Assembly (NCBI GenBank): GCA_034432445.1
Contig: DAOUBX010000025.1
Span: 6,955 to 70,954, forward strand
Origin: JANWYQ01 sp034432445
Lineage (GTDB): Bacteria; Chloroflexota; Anaerolineae; JAAEKA01
Direction of reading: 5' to 3'
Length of the DNA: 64,000 nucleotides
Shown here: one piece after another, positions 44,124-53,164 of the stretch
How positions within the stretch are numbered: the first letter of the stretch is position 1
Layout: every line of letters starts with the position of its first letter
Program-made: the position numbers and the translations under genes
Notes under the pieces: model-generated
Seen by the model: only the letters and a program-made list of their open reading frames with translations
Database searches by the model: none
What the model was told of the DNA's origin: nothing

Positions 44124-45242
44124 TCAAGCTGCAACCCGTCTGACCGTGCCGAGCTGTTTCATCACCTGTTCGGCGCGGCCGTAGTAGTCCTTCAAGTCGG
44201 GCTGCCGGCTGGCCCACTCGGCGTAAGCGGCGATGATCTGGCGCAGCGGGGTTTGCGGCTGCCAGCCCAAGCCTTGCAATTGGGTGATATCCGAGACAAT
44301 GTGCCGGGTGTCGCCAAAACGATATTCACCGGGCACGACCACAGGGATGTCCACGCCCAAGACCTCAGCCACCAGCGCGCCATACGCTAACACGGTGACC
44401 GCCTGCCCGCCGCCGACGTTGAACACCTGATAGGCGGCCCGCGCGTCCTCCAGCACCAGCATGTTAGCCTGTGCCACATCACCCACGTACACATAGTCGC
44501 GCAGCTGTTGGCCGTCCTCGTAAGCCACCGGCGCATGGCCGGCCAGCATGCGCGTGACAAAAATACGGCAAATGCCGGAATAGGCGTTGCGAAAGCTCTG
44601 GCGCGGGCCTTGGGTGATGGAATAGCGCATGGCTACCGTCGGAATGCCGTAGCGCCGGCCTAGGTTCAGCGCAATCATCTCCTGGGCATACTTGGACATG
44701 GCATATTGGTTGTGCGGGTTGACCACCGCTTCGTCGGTGGGCAGGGGCGTCAGCACAGCACCGCAGTGCGGGCAGCGCACGTCCCATTGGCCGGCCCGCA
44801 GTTGGCTCTCCGAGCGCAGCGACGGATACTGCACGCCATGTTCGGGACAGGTGTACTTGCCCTCGCCGTAGATGGATTGGCTGCTGGCGACCACCACCTT
44901 GCGCACCGGCAGATGGTCGTTGACAATGAGCTCGTAGAGCAGCGCGGTGCCGGTGGCGTTGACGTCGAAAAACCGGCTGAAGTCGGTAAGATAATCCTGA
45001 TAGGCCGCCAAGTGCACAACCACATCGACGCCGTCTAGCGCCTGGCGCAGAGCGCGGCGGTCGCGCACGTCGCCGCGTATGAACTCCACATCGGCCGGCA
45101 GGTAGTCGGGGACCTGGCCGTCTCGGTGCACGGGCGGGGTCAAAGCGTCCAACACGCGCACAGCGTAACCTTTGGCCAGCAGCAGGTCAACTGTGTGAGA
45201 GCCGATGAAGCCGGCGCCGCCGGTCACGAGGGCTTTGGTCAT
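44124..45242 (-). CDS. NAD-dependent epimerase, dTDP-L-rhamnose 4-epimerase (WbiB)-like
   Basis: A 372-residue extended short-chain dehydrogenase. It has the NAD-binding GGAGFIGSHTVD, the catalytic YAMSK motif and a DYVYVGDVAQA segment. An unusual insertion after the SSQSIYGEG strand contains two Cys pairs (CPEHG and CPHCG), which probably bind zinc. That insertion is a feature of WbiB-type epimerases acting on dTDP-6-deoxy sugars. The product would be a nucleotide sugar for the polysaccharide. Confidence 0.8.
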   Translation of the reverse strand: MTKALVTGGAGFIGSHTVDLLLAKGYAVRVLDALTPPVHRDGQVPDYLPADVEFIRGDVRDRRALRQALDGVDVVVHLAAYQDYLTDFSRFFDVNATGTALLYELIVNDHLPVRKVVVASSQSIYGEGKYTCPEHGVQYPSLRSESQLRAGQWDVRCPHCGAVLTPLPTDEAVVNPHNQYAMSKYAQEMIALNLGRRYGIPTVAMRYSITQGPRQSFRNAYSGICRIFVTRMLAGHAPVAYEDGQQLRDYVYVGDVAQANMLVLEDARAAYQVFNVGGGQAVTVLAYGALVAEVLGVDIPVVVPGEYRFGDTRHIVSDITQLQGLGWQPQTPLRQIIAAYAEWASRQPDLKDYYGRAEQVMKQLGTVRRVAA

Positions 45243-45260
45243 GGGGTCAGTCCTGGGCGT

Positions 45261-45638
45261 TCAGCGGCTTGGTGGGTCAGGCCGGTAGATCTCCTTGACC
45301 TGATTTTGCTCATCCATCAAAACTACCGTTGGGCGATAGCCGACCAATTCCTTCTCATCCAGCCAGCCATAAGCCATTACGATCACCTTGTCGCCGGGCG
45401 ACACCAAACGCGCGGCTGCGCCGTTCAGCTGTACCTCGCGCTTGCCCCGCACGCCGGGAATCACGTAGGTTTCCAGTCGCGTGCCGTTGTCGATGTCGAC
45501 GACCTGCACACGCTCCCAGGGCAAGATGCCGGCCAGCTCGATCAAATCCGGATCCAGGGTGATCGACCCCACGTAGTGCAAATCTGCTCCCGTAACCGTT
45601 GCCCGATGGATCTTGGCTAGTAACACGTGGCGCATCAT
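45261..45638 (-). CDS. panD: Aspartate 1-decarboxylase
   Basis: A 125-residue pyruvoyl-dependent enzyme that makes beta-alanine for pantothenate and CoA. The self-cleavage site is Gly24-Ser25 in HYVGSITLD, and the essential Lys is in LLAKIHRATVTGADL. DNGTRLETYVI and VQLNGAAARLVSPGD complete the fold. ATG at 45638 or the next codon can serve as start. The gene sits between two epimerase genes of the polysaccharide locus, away from panB and panC, which are not in the window. Confidence 0.95.
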   Translation of the reverse strand: MMRHVLLAKIHRATVTGADLHYVGSITLDPDLIELAGILPWERVQVVDIDNGTRLETYVIPGVRGKREVQLNGAAARLVSPGDKVIVMAYGWLDEKELVGYRPTVVLMDEQNQVKEIYRPDPPSR

Positions 45639-45726
45639 GTCAGTTCACACCCACCATTTGTCATCCGCTGCGCTGGCCGGTCTCTTGGGGATAGTTCCCC
45701 ATCTCCGGCCACGCCAGTTTGCGTTT

Positions 45727-46764
45727 TTACCGTTCCGTTAGCCGCAGGTTGAGATTACGTGCCACCTCCACGCGGTCGTGCGTGGCATAGTACCAGTCGA
45801 TGGTGCGGCGCAGGCCGTCCTCGAATGTGGTAGCCGGCTCCCAGCCCAACAAGGCGCGCGTGCGGCTCAGGTCGGCAGCGCGGCTGAACACCCCGACAGG
45901 CTTGCTGGTGTCGAAGTACAGCTTCTGCGGCCGGAAGCCGGTGATCTCGAAGATCTTGGCAGCAACGTCCTTGATCTTGATGTGCTCGGCGGTGCCGATG
46001 TTGACGGCGCTGCCGTCCTCGACGTGAACCACAGCACGCATCAGGCCCTCGACGATGTCGCCCACGTAGGTGAAATTGCGGTCCTGTTCGCCCGTGCCCC
46101 AAATCTCGTAAGGGTCCATGCCCACAAACGCCTTGGCGATCAGAGCGATCACGGCATGCGTCTCGTTCTCCCGCTCGCCGTAGGCTGTGAACAGGCGGCA
46201 GGAAACACACTTCATGCCGTACTGCTTATGGTAAGCGCGCAGGGCCATCTCGCCCATTAACTTGGCCCAGCCATACTCGCCATCGGCCAGGGCGCGCCCG
46301 GGCACAAACGGATCGGCCCATTCCTCGCGCAGATAGACCAGGCCACCCTCGGCGATCTGCATCTCGTTCTGCAAGGTTGTCGGATAGACGCAAGCTGAGC
46401 TGGTGAAACATACCCGCTCCACACCGGCCTGCCACGCCGCCTGAAACACGGTGCCATCGAGCACCATGTTGGTTGAGCACTCCACGGGATGAGTGTCGAT
46501 GTAACCGCGACCGCCGTGCGAGGCTGCCAGGTGAAAGACCACTTCCATGCCCTGCACTGCGCGCTCGGCAAAGCTGCGGTCGCGCAAGTCGCCGAGCAAG
46601 AACTCGACGTGCTCGATGGAGTGTTGCAGGTTGTCTAGCTTGCCGCTGGACAAGTCGTCGGCCACGCGCACGTGCGCGCCCTGGCGCACCAGCGCGTCCA
46701 CCAGGTGGCTGCCGATGAACGACGCGCCGCCGGTAACCAAAATTTTCTTGCCGGACCAGTTCAT
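45727..46764 (-). CDS. NAD-dependent nucleotide-sugar epimerase (GDP-mannose 3,5-epimerase-like)
   Basis: A 345-residue extended SDR enzyme: NAD-binding GGASFIGSHLVD, the VFHLAASHGGRGYID stretch, the catalytic YGWAK and the later NFTYVGDIVEG. The SSACVYP and GGRGYI segments resemble GDP-mannose 3,5-epimerase and GDP-fucose synthase-type enzymes. The precise substrate is uncertain. It supplies a modified nucleotide sugar to the locus. Confidence 0.8.
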   Translation of the reverse strand: MNWSGKKILVTGGASFIGSHLVDALVRQGAHVRVADDLSSGKLDNLQHSIEHVEFLLGDLRDRSFAERAVQGMEVVFHLAASHGGRGYIDTHPVECSTNMVLDGTVFQAAWQAGVERVCFTSSACVYPTTLQNEMQIAEGGLVYLREEWADPFVPGRALADGEYGWAKLMGEMALRAYHKQYGMKCVSCRLFTAYGERENETHAVIALIAKAFVGMDPYEIWGTGEQDRNFTYVGDIVEGLMRAVVHVEDGSAVNIGTAEHIKIKDVAAKIFEITGFRPQKLYFDTSKPVGVFSRAADLSRTRALLGWEPATTFEDGLRRTIDWYYATHDRVEVARNLNLRLTER

Positions 46765-46783
46765 TGTCTCTTCTCTTTCGTCT

Positions 46784-46870
46784 TAAACTGCTCAGGTGCC
46801 GGGCACTTGCTGACTGCGGAAGCGTCCTGCGGGACCGGCACTGACAGTCGAGCGATGCCGGGTCAAGCGG
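46784..46870 (-). repeat. Half copy of the 111-bp element
   Basis: The left arm AAACTGCTCAGGTGCCGGGCACTT (from 46785) matches copies 1 and 4 closely. The second half has diverged and is replaced near 46853 by ATGCCGGGTCAAG, next to the stop of the following glycosyltransferase gene. No flanking duplication is visible. Confidence 0.55.
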
Positions 46871-48059
46871 CCAGCATCTTCGACACAAGCTCTTGGTAGA
46901 ATTGCTCTAGGCGATCAACCAAATGTTGCCAAGAAAGCTCGCCCTCCGCCAACGCGCGGGCGTTAGCCGCCATCTGCTGGCGCAAAGGAGCGTCGTGCAA
47001 CAAGCGCAAACAGCCATCGGCAAAAGCCTGCGGCTCATCGGCAGTCAACAGGCCGATCTGATGCTGGGCAAACACAGGGCGCAGAATGCGCATGTCCGTG
47101 CCCACGGTCGGCCGGCCGACGGCCAAGTAGTCGTTGAGCTTGGAAGGCCAGATGTTATCGGTCGCAGTCATGCGCCGGAACGGCAACACCATCACATCGC
47201 TGGCCGACAAAAACAGGTTCAACTCCTCGTAGGAAATCCAGCCAGTCTCGACGACATCCGCGGCACAGTCCGCCGGCACATAGCTCCAGAAGTCCGGCAG
47301 CTTGTGGTTGCCGGCGCAGACCAGCTTGACCGGACAGCCGGCCTGCTGGCGCAAGCGCTGAAAAGCGGGAAACAGCAGCTCGGCCGTGGTCTTGCGCATG
47401 ACGCCGACATATCCTAACACGAATCCCTCTTTTGGCAAACCTTGCAGCCTGCTGCGCGCCGCGTCAACAGGATAGGGTGTCAGACCTTCAGGATCGCAGC
47501 CGTGCAACAAGTTGATCATGCGATCGCGCGGTATGCCCAAGGCCGCAGCGCGCTCCAGCAGAGGTTCACCCATAGCGACGCAGCCATCCGCCAAGGGGTG
47601 AAACTTCTCCTCGCAGAAGGTCTCCACAGGCTCCATGAACAGCCGGATCCAACGGGTGCGCTCGTGGGCCGTGCCACCGCGGCCGTACCAATCGGCCCAG
47701 TCCAGGATCACGGGAATGCCTTGGGTGCGCTTAAGCCACAGCGCGGGCAGCGCCACCACCGGCCGCGATTCCAGCCCATGCACGAGGTCGAACTGCGCAC
47801 GCTGGAAATGGCGAATACGCTGCAGGGTGTCCCACGGGTCCCAGCCGGTGCGCGCCTGACCGCTGAGCAAGTCCGGCGACTCGACGATGGTCACACCGTC
47901 GGCCTCGAATTGCCGAAAGCCCGTGCGCGCCTTGGGCGCAATGCTGACCACCGTCACGTCATGCCCGCGCTGCACGAGATGACGCGCCTGATGATAGGCG
48001 CGGAAGAACGCGCCGCCGCCCTTCCAGGTGACGTTGTGGGTCAAGTAGAGAATACGCAT
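46863..48059 (-). CDS. Glycosyltransferase, GT4-like
   Basis: A 398-residue GT-B enzyme. The N-terminal ILYLTHNVTWKGGGAFFRAY and VHGLESRPV segments form the acceptor domain. The C-terminal domain contains FVLGYVGVMRKTTAEL and VMVLPFRRMTATDNIWPSKL, followed by the sugar-nucleotide region. The start is ATG at 48059; the longer frame to 48167 enters an intergenic repeat. It is a polysaccharide assembly enzyme of unknown donor. Confidence 0.82.
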   Translation of the reverse strand: MRILYLTHNVTWKGGGAFFRAYHQARHLVQRGHDVTVVSIAPKARTGFRQFEADGVTIVESPDLLSGQARTGWDPWDTLQRIRHFQRAQFDLVHGLESRPVVALPALWLKRTQGIPVILDWADWYGRGGTAHERTRWIRLFMEPVETFCEEKFHPLADGCVAMGEPLLERAAALGIPRDRMINLLHGCDPEGLTPYPVDAARSRLQGLPKEGFVLGYVGVMRKTTAELLFPAFQRLRQQAGCPVKLVCAGNHKLPDFWSYVPADCAADVVETGWISYEELNLFLSASDVMVLPFRRMTATDNIWPSKLNDYLAVGRPTVGTDMRILRPVFAQHQIGLLTADEPQAFADGCLRLLHDAPLRQQMAANARALAEGELSWQHLVDRLEQFYQELVSKMLAA

Positions 48060-48081
48060 GATGTCTTCAGAGGTCTTTCCG

Positions 48082-48192
48082 CGCGTCTGGCATTTGCAAG
48101 CGCCGGGCACCGGGGGCTGCGCTTGCGCCGATTTCGGCAATATCATCGCCGGTTGCAGATCGGTCACAAGTGCCCGGCACCAGGGTAGTTAC
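48082..48192 (+). repeat. Decayed copy of the 111-bp element
   Basis: The right end GTGCCCGGCACCAGGGTAGTTAC is well kept and the inner core GCGCCGGGCAC at 48100 lies at the expected distance. The left 18 nt have diverged and the flanks do not match. It overlaps the last bases of the small phosphoglycosyl transferase gene (stop at 48189). Confidence 0.6.
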
Positions 48193-48878
48193 CCTGCACC
48201 TTTCCCGGTCAGCATAACCCAGGGGGTTTTGAGCATAATCCACAGGTCCAGCCCCAGCGAGCGCCGCCGGATATAGTCCAGGTCGATGGCCAGCATACCG
48301 CTGAAGCCTACCTGGCTGCGCGCCGTCACCTGATAGAGGCCGGTGATGCCAGGGGTAACACTGAGCCGCTGCTTGGCCGCCTCGTCGTAGTGCTCGAACT
48401 CGTAAGGTACGGGGGGCCGCGGCCCCACCAGGCTCATTTCCCCCCGCAGCACGTTCAGCATCTGCGGCACCTCGTCCAGGCTCAACTTGCGCAGCCAGCG
48501 GCCGACCGGCGTGATCCGCGGATCGGCCACCACCTTGAAGATCGGCTTGCCGCTCTCGTCTGCGGCAAAGGCCGCGTCCTCTTTGACGAAGCGCGCCAGC
48601 CACTCCTTGTGCGCGCTGTTGTCGCCGCCGGCCACCATGGTGCGAAACTTGTAGTAGCGAAACGCCGCGCCGCCCTTGCCCACCACAGTCCCGCGATAGA
48701 AAACCGGGCCGGGCGAACTCAGCTTGACGGCCAGGGCGATGAGCAGCCAGAGCGGCAGGCCGATCAGCAACACCGCCAGTGCCACGCTTATGTCGAGCAG
48801 GCGCTTGGTTACCGCATAACCTGCCGGCGCATGGCTATCAGCCCAGGCCACCGTGATCAACTCGTTCCGCTCGCCCAT
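48189..48878 (-). CDS. Bacterial sugar transferase (small polyprenyl-P phosphoglycosyl transferase)
   Basis: A 229-residue monotopic membrane enzyme that transfers a sugar-1-phosphate to undecaprenyl phosphate. An N-terminal hydrophobic reentrant helix (ISVALAVLLIGLPLWLLIAL) precedes the catalytic region, with KFRTMV, the Asp-Glu dyad in LSLDEVPQML, and LRGEMSLVGPRPP. All catalytic motifs are canonical, unlike its large paralogue 8 kb away. Its ATG overlaps the stop of the sulfatase-like gene (ATGA), showing translational coupling. Confidence 0.92.
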   Translation of the reverse strand: MGERNELITVAWADSHAPAGYAVTKRLLDISVALAVLLIGLPLWLLIALAVKLSSPGPVFYRGTVVGKGGAAFRYYKFRTMVAGGDNSAHKEWLARFVKEDAAFAADESGKPIFKVVADPRITPVGRWLRKLSLDEVPQMLNVLRGEMSLVGPRPPVPYEFEHYDEAAKQRLSVTPGITGLYQVTARSQVGFSGMLAIDLDYIRRRSLGLDLWIMLKTPWVMLTGKGAG

Positions 48879-50377
48879 CAGAGATACCCGAGTCCGTGTA
48901 ACTGACGCTGCGTGTCCTCGTCCAGACCCACACCGTCGCTGTGCACATCGCTCAGCTCGCCGTAGACACGGCATTCGGTCAACCACGCCTCGAGCATAGC
49001 TTGCATCTCGTGCACGACGTCCGGATGGTGGGCTGCCACGTTGGTGCGCTCCTGCGGATCGGCCGCCAGGTCGAAGAGCATCTCGCGCTGGGCCATCTGC
49101 CGGCGCACGTAGAACATGGGGTTACGCAGCACTTTCTTGCGCATCTCGGCGTTGGCCAGCTGCTGAACGTAGCCGCGCAGGCGTTGGCGCCAGCCGACCG
49201 TTGCGACCGGTTGCGCCGAGCCGCCGCGGTAGTCGCCTGGCGGCTCCACGCGCAGATACTTCCACCGCTCGTCGCGCACGGCCAGCAACCGATGATTAGC
49301 GGGCGAGGCTTGTGTTTCGGCGTAGGCGGCCACGCGCGACGCTGCGCTGCGCCGGCCTTTGCGCACGAGAGGCAGTAGGCTGTACCCTTGCATGCCGGCA
49401 GCTAAGCGCCCCAGCCCCAGGGCGTCCAGCACCGTGGGGGCCACATCAACCAGCTGCGCAAGCGTGGCGTTGGCCTCGCCGGTAACCGGTACGGCGCTGG
49501 GAAACTTGATCAGCAGCGGCACGCGCATGACCTCTTCGTAGGCTAGATGGCCGTGGACGAAGTCGCCGTGCTCGCCAAAAGCCTCGCCGTGATCGCCGGC
49601 CACGACGATCAACGTGTCGTCGAACTGTCCTCGCCGGCGCAGGTGGTCCAACAAGCGGCCCAACTGCTCGTCCGTGTAGGCGATTTCGCCGTCGTACAGA
49701 TCGATCAGCCGCTGCACGTCGGCCTGGCCGCGCACGCGGCGCACGCTCTCGGCGCTGCCGTCGATGCGTCCTCGGTAGCTTGGATCGCGCCAGCGATCAT
49801 AGCCGGCCGGCGGGTAGTAGGGGTCGTGCGGGTCCAACACCCACACGAACAGGAACCAAGGGCGTGTGGCGGTCTCCTGCTCATCTAGCCAAGGCAAAGC
49901 GACCGCGTTGACATCCTCGGCCAAAGGCAGAACCACGGTCGTATCGTGCTCGAAGTAGAGCTTCCAGGCGCCGGTGTTGCTGACCGTGCGCCGGTCGGCC
50001 AGACCGGCGTCCTTGTACAAGTCAACAAAGCGATCGAAGCCAATGGCAAAACCAAGCGGCGAGGAGACATTGCCGATAGCGCTGACGGCCATGGTATGAT
50101 AGCCGGCTGACTGAAGCAAGGCCGGCAGACGCGGCACGGCGCGCGTGAACAAGTCCTGCCGCGTGCGCACGCCGTGCGCCGGCGGATAGCAGCCGCTCAA
50201 GATCGACGCGGCCACCGGCTTGGTCCACGTGCTGGTGGAAAAGGCCTGTGTGAAGCGCACGGTCTGTGCGTCGCTGGCCAAGGCGTCGAGGACCGGCGTG
50301 GTCGGTCGGGGGTAGCCGTAGCAGCTCAAGTGGTCGGCGCGCAGCGCATCTATGATGTAGATCAGGACGTTGGACAT
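48878..50377 (-). CDS. Sulfatase-superfamily enzyme lacking the formylglycine Cys/Ser
   Basis: A 499-residue alkaline-phosphatase-superfamily protein. The first metal site is IDALRADHLSCYGYPRPTTP and the second is VAGDHGEAFGEH. At the nucleophile position sulfatases have C/S-x-P-S-R, whereas here the sequence is TSTWTKPVAASILSG, so a Thr replaces Cys and the Arg is absent. Hydrolysis of phosphate esters or phosphoglycerol/phosphoethanolamine transfer is therefore more likely than sulfate ester cleavage. It ends in the shared tail LHGLGYL. No signal peptide is seen. Confidence 0.82.
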   Translation of the reverse strand: MSNVLIYIIDALRADHLSCYGYPRPTTPVLDALASDAQTVRFTQAFSTSTWTKPVAASILSGCYPPAHGVRTRQDLFTRAVPRLPALLQSAGYHTMAVSAIGNVSSPLGFAIGFDRFVDLYKDAGLADRRTVSNTGAWKLYFEHDTTVVLPLAEDVNAVALPWLDEQETATRPWFLFVWVLDPHDPYYPPAGYDRWRDPSYRGRIDGSAESVRRVRGQADVQRLIDLYDGEIAYTDEQLGRLLDHLRRRGQFDDTLIVVAGDHGEAFGEHGDFVHGHLAYEEVMRVPLLIKFPSAVPVTGEANATLAQLVDVAPTVLDALGLGRLAAGMQGYSLLPLVRKGRRSAASRVAAYAETQASPANHRLLAVRDERWKYLRVEPPGDYRGGSAQPVATVGWRQRLRGYVQQLANAEMRKKVLRNPMFYVRRQMAQREMLFDLAADPQERTNVAAHHPDVVHEMQAMLEAWLTECRVYGELSDVHSDGVGLDEDTQRQLHGLGYL

Positions 50378-50464
50378 GGCACAGTAGGCGAGAGACTTGA
50401 GTGGTGCGCTAAGAAAGCGGTTGCTTGGTAGACTGGTTGAGCGGTGGGTTGTCGACCGGTGCGG

Positions 50465-51547
50465 TCAGGACTGGTGTTGCGTGGCTACTTCGTCGTACAG
50501 CGCGGCCAGCTTGGCGGCATAGGCGGGCAGGTCGTGCTCGGCCAAGGCTTGCCGGCGGTTGCGCCGGCCCATGTCCTCGCGCAAGGCGGGGTCATCCAGC
50601 AGCCGCACGATAGCCTGGGCCAGTGCTGCAACGTCGCCAGGGGGCACCAGCAGGGCGTTGGCAGGTTCTCGCAGAATGTCGGGCAGGCCGCCAACGGGTG
50701 TGGCGACCACGGGCAGGCCGGCCGCCATGGCCTCCAGCACTGCCACAGGCACGCCCTCGGCATAGGACGGCAGCACCAGCAAGGCGGCCTGCTGCAAGAG
50801 CCGCAGCTTGGCTTCCCCACGCACAAAGCCGGGGAAGTCGATAGCCACCAGGTGCGGCGCGGCCAACGCAGTTAGTTCCGCTGTCGGCTCGCCGCCGCAG
50901 ATGGCGAAGCGCGCCGCAGGTTGGGCCGCCAGCACGAACGGCGCCGCGGCCAACAGATCGCGCACGCCCTTGCGCTGGGAGAAATCGCCCAGGAAGAGCA
51001 CCAGGTTCGCACTGCGTGCAGCCGGATCGGCCGGTGGGCGGACGGCCGCGCAGTCCACAGGGTTCATAAGGGTGACGATCCGTGTGTTGGCCGTGAGCCT
51101 GGCCAGCGCCCGCTGCCAAGTCGGCGACAACACCACGACACAGGCGGCGTGTTCCAACGCCCAGCGCGCAACGCGCTGCCTGAGTATGTTGTCTTCACCG
51201 GTCACATCGGTCGCTGTAGCGGCGTCACCCGGCAGATGCCAGTGAAAGATCACCGGTACAGCCGCCAGCCGTCCTAGGATCAGGTAGAACACATGGCGGT
51301 AAAAGCTGCTACCACCGCCCACCTGCAGATGGAGAACGTCCACTTGACGTCGCAGCAGCAGCCAAAGCATCTTGCCCAGCGCGCTAACGAAATGGGCCAC
51401 CTTATGCGCCGGCCCCTGCCGCGTGCCCTCAGCCAGATAGGTCAGTCGACAGCGCTGCGGCAGGTCAGAGTCCAGAATAGCGCCGGCCACCGCTGAGATG
51501 CCGCCGTAGATGCGCGGCGTAGGACCGACCATCAGGACGCGCAGCAT
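50465..51547 (-). CDS. Glycosyltransferase, GT4 family
   Basis: A 360-residue GT-B fold enzyme. It opens RVLMVGPTPRIYGGISAV and has the donor-binding strand LVLFLGDFSQRKGVRDLL and the ExxxxxE motif in LPSYAEGVPVAVLEAMAAG. It acts in surface polysaccharide assembly; the donor sugar is unknown. It begins 9 nt downstream of the O-antigen-ligase-like gene. Confidence 0.88.
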   Translation of the reverse strand: MLRVLMVGPTPRIYGGISAVAGAILDSDLPQRCRLTYLAEGTRQGPAHKVAHFVSALGKMLWLLLRRQVDVLHLQVGGGSSFYRHVFYLILGRLAAVPVIFHWHLPGDAATATDVTGEDNILRQRVARWALEHAACVVVLSPTWQRALARLTANTRIVTLMNPVDCAAVRPPADPAARSANLVLFLGDFSQRKGVRDLLAAAPFVLAAQPAARFAICGGEPTAELTALAAPHLVAIDFPGFVRGEAKLRLLQQAALLVLPSYAEGVPVAVLEAMAAGLPVVATPVGGLPDILREPANALLVPPGDVAALAQAIVRLLDDPALREDMGRRNRRQALAEHDLPAYAAKLAALYDEVATQHQS

Positions 51548-51556
51548 GGCCCACGA

Positions 51557-53143
51557 TCAAGTTCTGCCAGTTCCGCCAGTTCCACCAGCTTCGCCAGTTC
51601 TCTGAACGCTCAGAGGTTGGAAAACAAGGGAACCAGAGGAAGCGGGGGAAATGGAAGAGCTGAGCATGTGGCGGTCGATCGCTAAGATCAGGCCGGACAT
51701 CATCCAGAAGTACACGGCGACCGTGGGCTGCGAGAAGACGTTGTCGCCCAGCGCGCCGATGAACATGCCGGTGGCGCTGATCAAGAAGGCCAGCGCGTAC
51801 AGACGCATCGTTGCTGCCGGGCCATAGCGGTAGATGCGAATCGCCGTGCGCACGATGATGAACAACGCGATCAGGAGCGCAACAGTGCCGATCACGCCCA
51901 CATCCAGCAAGTAGCCGATGATCTCGTTGTGCGGCCGCTGGCCGACGAGGAACTTCTCGCGGCGGTCGAGGCCGGTGGCGGTGAGCGGCGCGGCGAGCAG
52001 CACGTAGTAGTACTCGAACGCCTTCATGCCCACCCCGACCAGCGGGCTGGTGGCGATCCACTCGATGGCAAAGTCCCACAGGCGCAGCCGGCCAAACAGC
52101 GTGCTGTTGGGGTCGAGCGTCTCGGCCAGCCGCGTCTGCGCCGGCGCATAGGCCCAGAGCAAGCCAAGCATGGCGACAGGAAGGGCAACCAGCAACCGGC
52201 GATAGCGAATCAGGCCCAGCAGCATCGCAGCGGCTGCCAACGACAGCCAGGAGCCGCGGATGAAGGTGAGCAACAGCGTGACGACGCTGCCCACCAGAAG
52301 CACTCCAAGCGCCCTGCGGTTGCGGTAGATCGCAAGTCGCTCTGGCCGATCTTGCCCGTGCTCTGGCCGCTCATGCTCAGTGGGCTCCCAATCATCGGCC
52401 GACCCCGCTTGCGGCGGCCGCTCCAGGAAGAACACCAGCAGCAACGGTATGAGCAACACCAAGTAGAACGCCAGCGTGAACGGCCCGCCGGCCAAGCCAT
52501 ACACGCGGTTGAAGCGCTCCCCGGCCCAGATAGTCTGGCCGCCGCCCGTGGCCACCTGATAGAAGCCGACCACGATCGGGATCACCGGCGACAGCATCAT
52601 CGCCGTCACCATGCGCATGACCTGCTGCGGCGTACGGACCACGTCCACGATCAGCCAGATCAGCGCGTAGTAGCCCACGAACCGAAACGCACCTTTGATC
52701 GATTGCAGCGGCACCGGTGACCAGATCAGCGTAATGAACGGCACGGCTAGAAAGATCAGATAGGGCAAGGTGATCGGCAGCCGGCCCAGCGATTGCCGCG
52801 TCGTCAGCACCCGAAATAGCACGCCGACAATCAACAGCGAGGACAGGATGATGTCTGGGCTCAGGCGTAGCCCGCCCACAGGCACGGGCAAATCGATACC
52901 GTTCAGGTTGACGCCGGCAAAGGCATAGAACAACAATGCCCACTCCGGCCGCGCGATCACGACCCCCGTCCAGGCCACTGCCACCATGCCCCCAAGCACA
53001 GCCAGCGGCACCAGAGGCGACTGCAGCCAACCCTGCGCCAGGCCGATGGCAACGCAGACGATCAGGCCAGTCGGCGCGAGGAACCAGGCAGGGTGAATGC
53101 GCAGCGGCTTGGTTGGTAGGGCGCGCAGGCGGATGCTTTGCAT
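51557..53143 (-). CDS. O-antigen ligase/polymerase-like membrane protein
   Basis: A 528-residue protein with about 12 membrane segments. It has a long soluble loop rich in Glu and Asp near residue 250 and the large outer loop of the Wzy_C/WaaL type containing RPHNEIIGYLLDVGVIG, where the conserved RxxxHNxxL-like motif is visible. It would polymerise or ligate lipid-linked glycan repeats. Its C-terminus (TGEAGGTGGTGRT) is encoded by a short tandem repeat and probably is not structural. Confidence 0.85.
   Translation of the reverse strand: MQSIRLRALPTKPLRIHPAWFLAPTGLIVCVAIGLAQGWLQSPLVPLAVLGGMVAVAWTGVVIARPEWALLFYAFAGVNLNGIDLPVPVGGLRLSPDIILSSLLIVGVLFRVLTTRQSLGRLPITLPYLIFLAVPFITLIWSPVPLQSIKGAFRFVGYYALIWLIVDVVRTPQQVMRMVTAMMLSPVIPIVVGFYQVATGGGQTIWAGERFNRVYGLAGGPFTLAFYLVLLIPLLLVFFLERPPQAGSADDWEPTEHERPEHGQDRPERLAIYRNRRALGVLLVGSVVTLLLTFIRGSWLSLAAAAMLLGLIRYRRLLVALPVAMLGLLWAYAPAQTRLAETLDPNSTLFGRLRLWDFAIEWIATSPLVGVGMKAFEYYYVLLAAPLTATGLDRREKFLVGQRPHNEIIGYLLDVGVIGTVALLIALFIIVRTAIRIYRYGPAATMRLYALAFLISATGMFIGALGDNVFSQPTVAVYFWMMSGLILAIDRHMLSSSISPASSGSLVFQPLSVQRTGEAGGTGGTGRT
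51561..51605 (-). repeat. 9-bp tandem repeat at the 3' end of the ligase gene
   Basis: Five units in the pattern GTTCTGCCA, GTTCCGCCA, GTTCCACCA, GCTTCGCCA, GTTCTCTGA follow each other. They encode the Gly/Thr-rich tail of the O-antigen-ligase-like protein up to two codons before its stop. Confidence 0.8.
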
Positions 53144-53164
53144 GGTGAACTTCAGGGAAACGGG

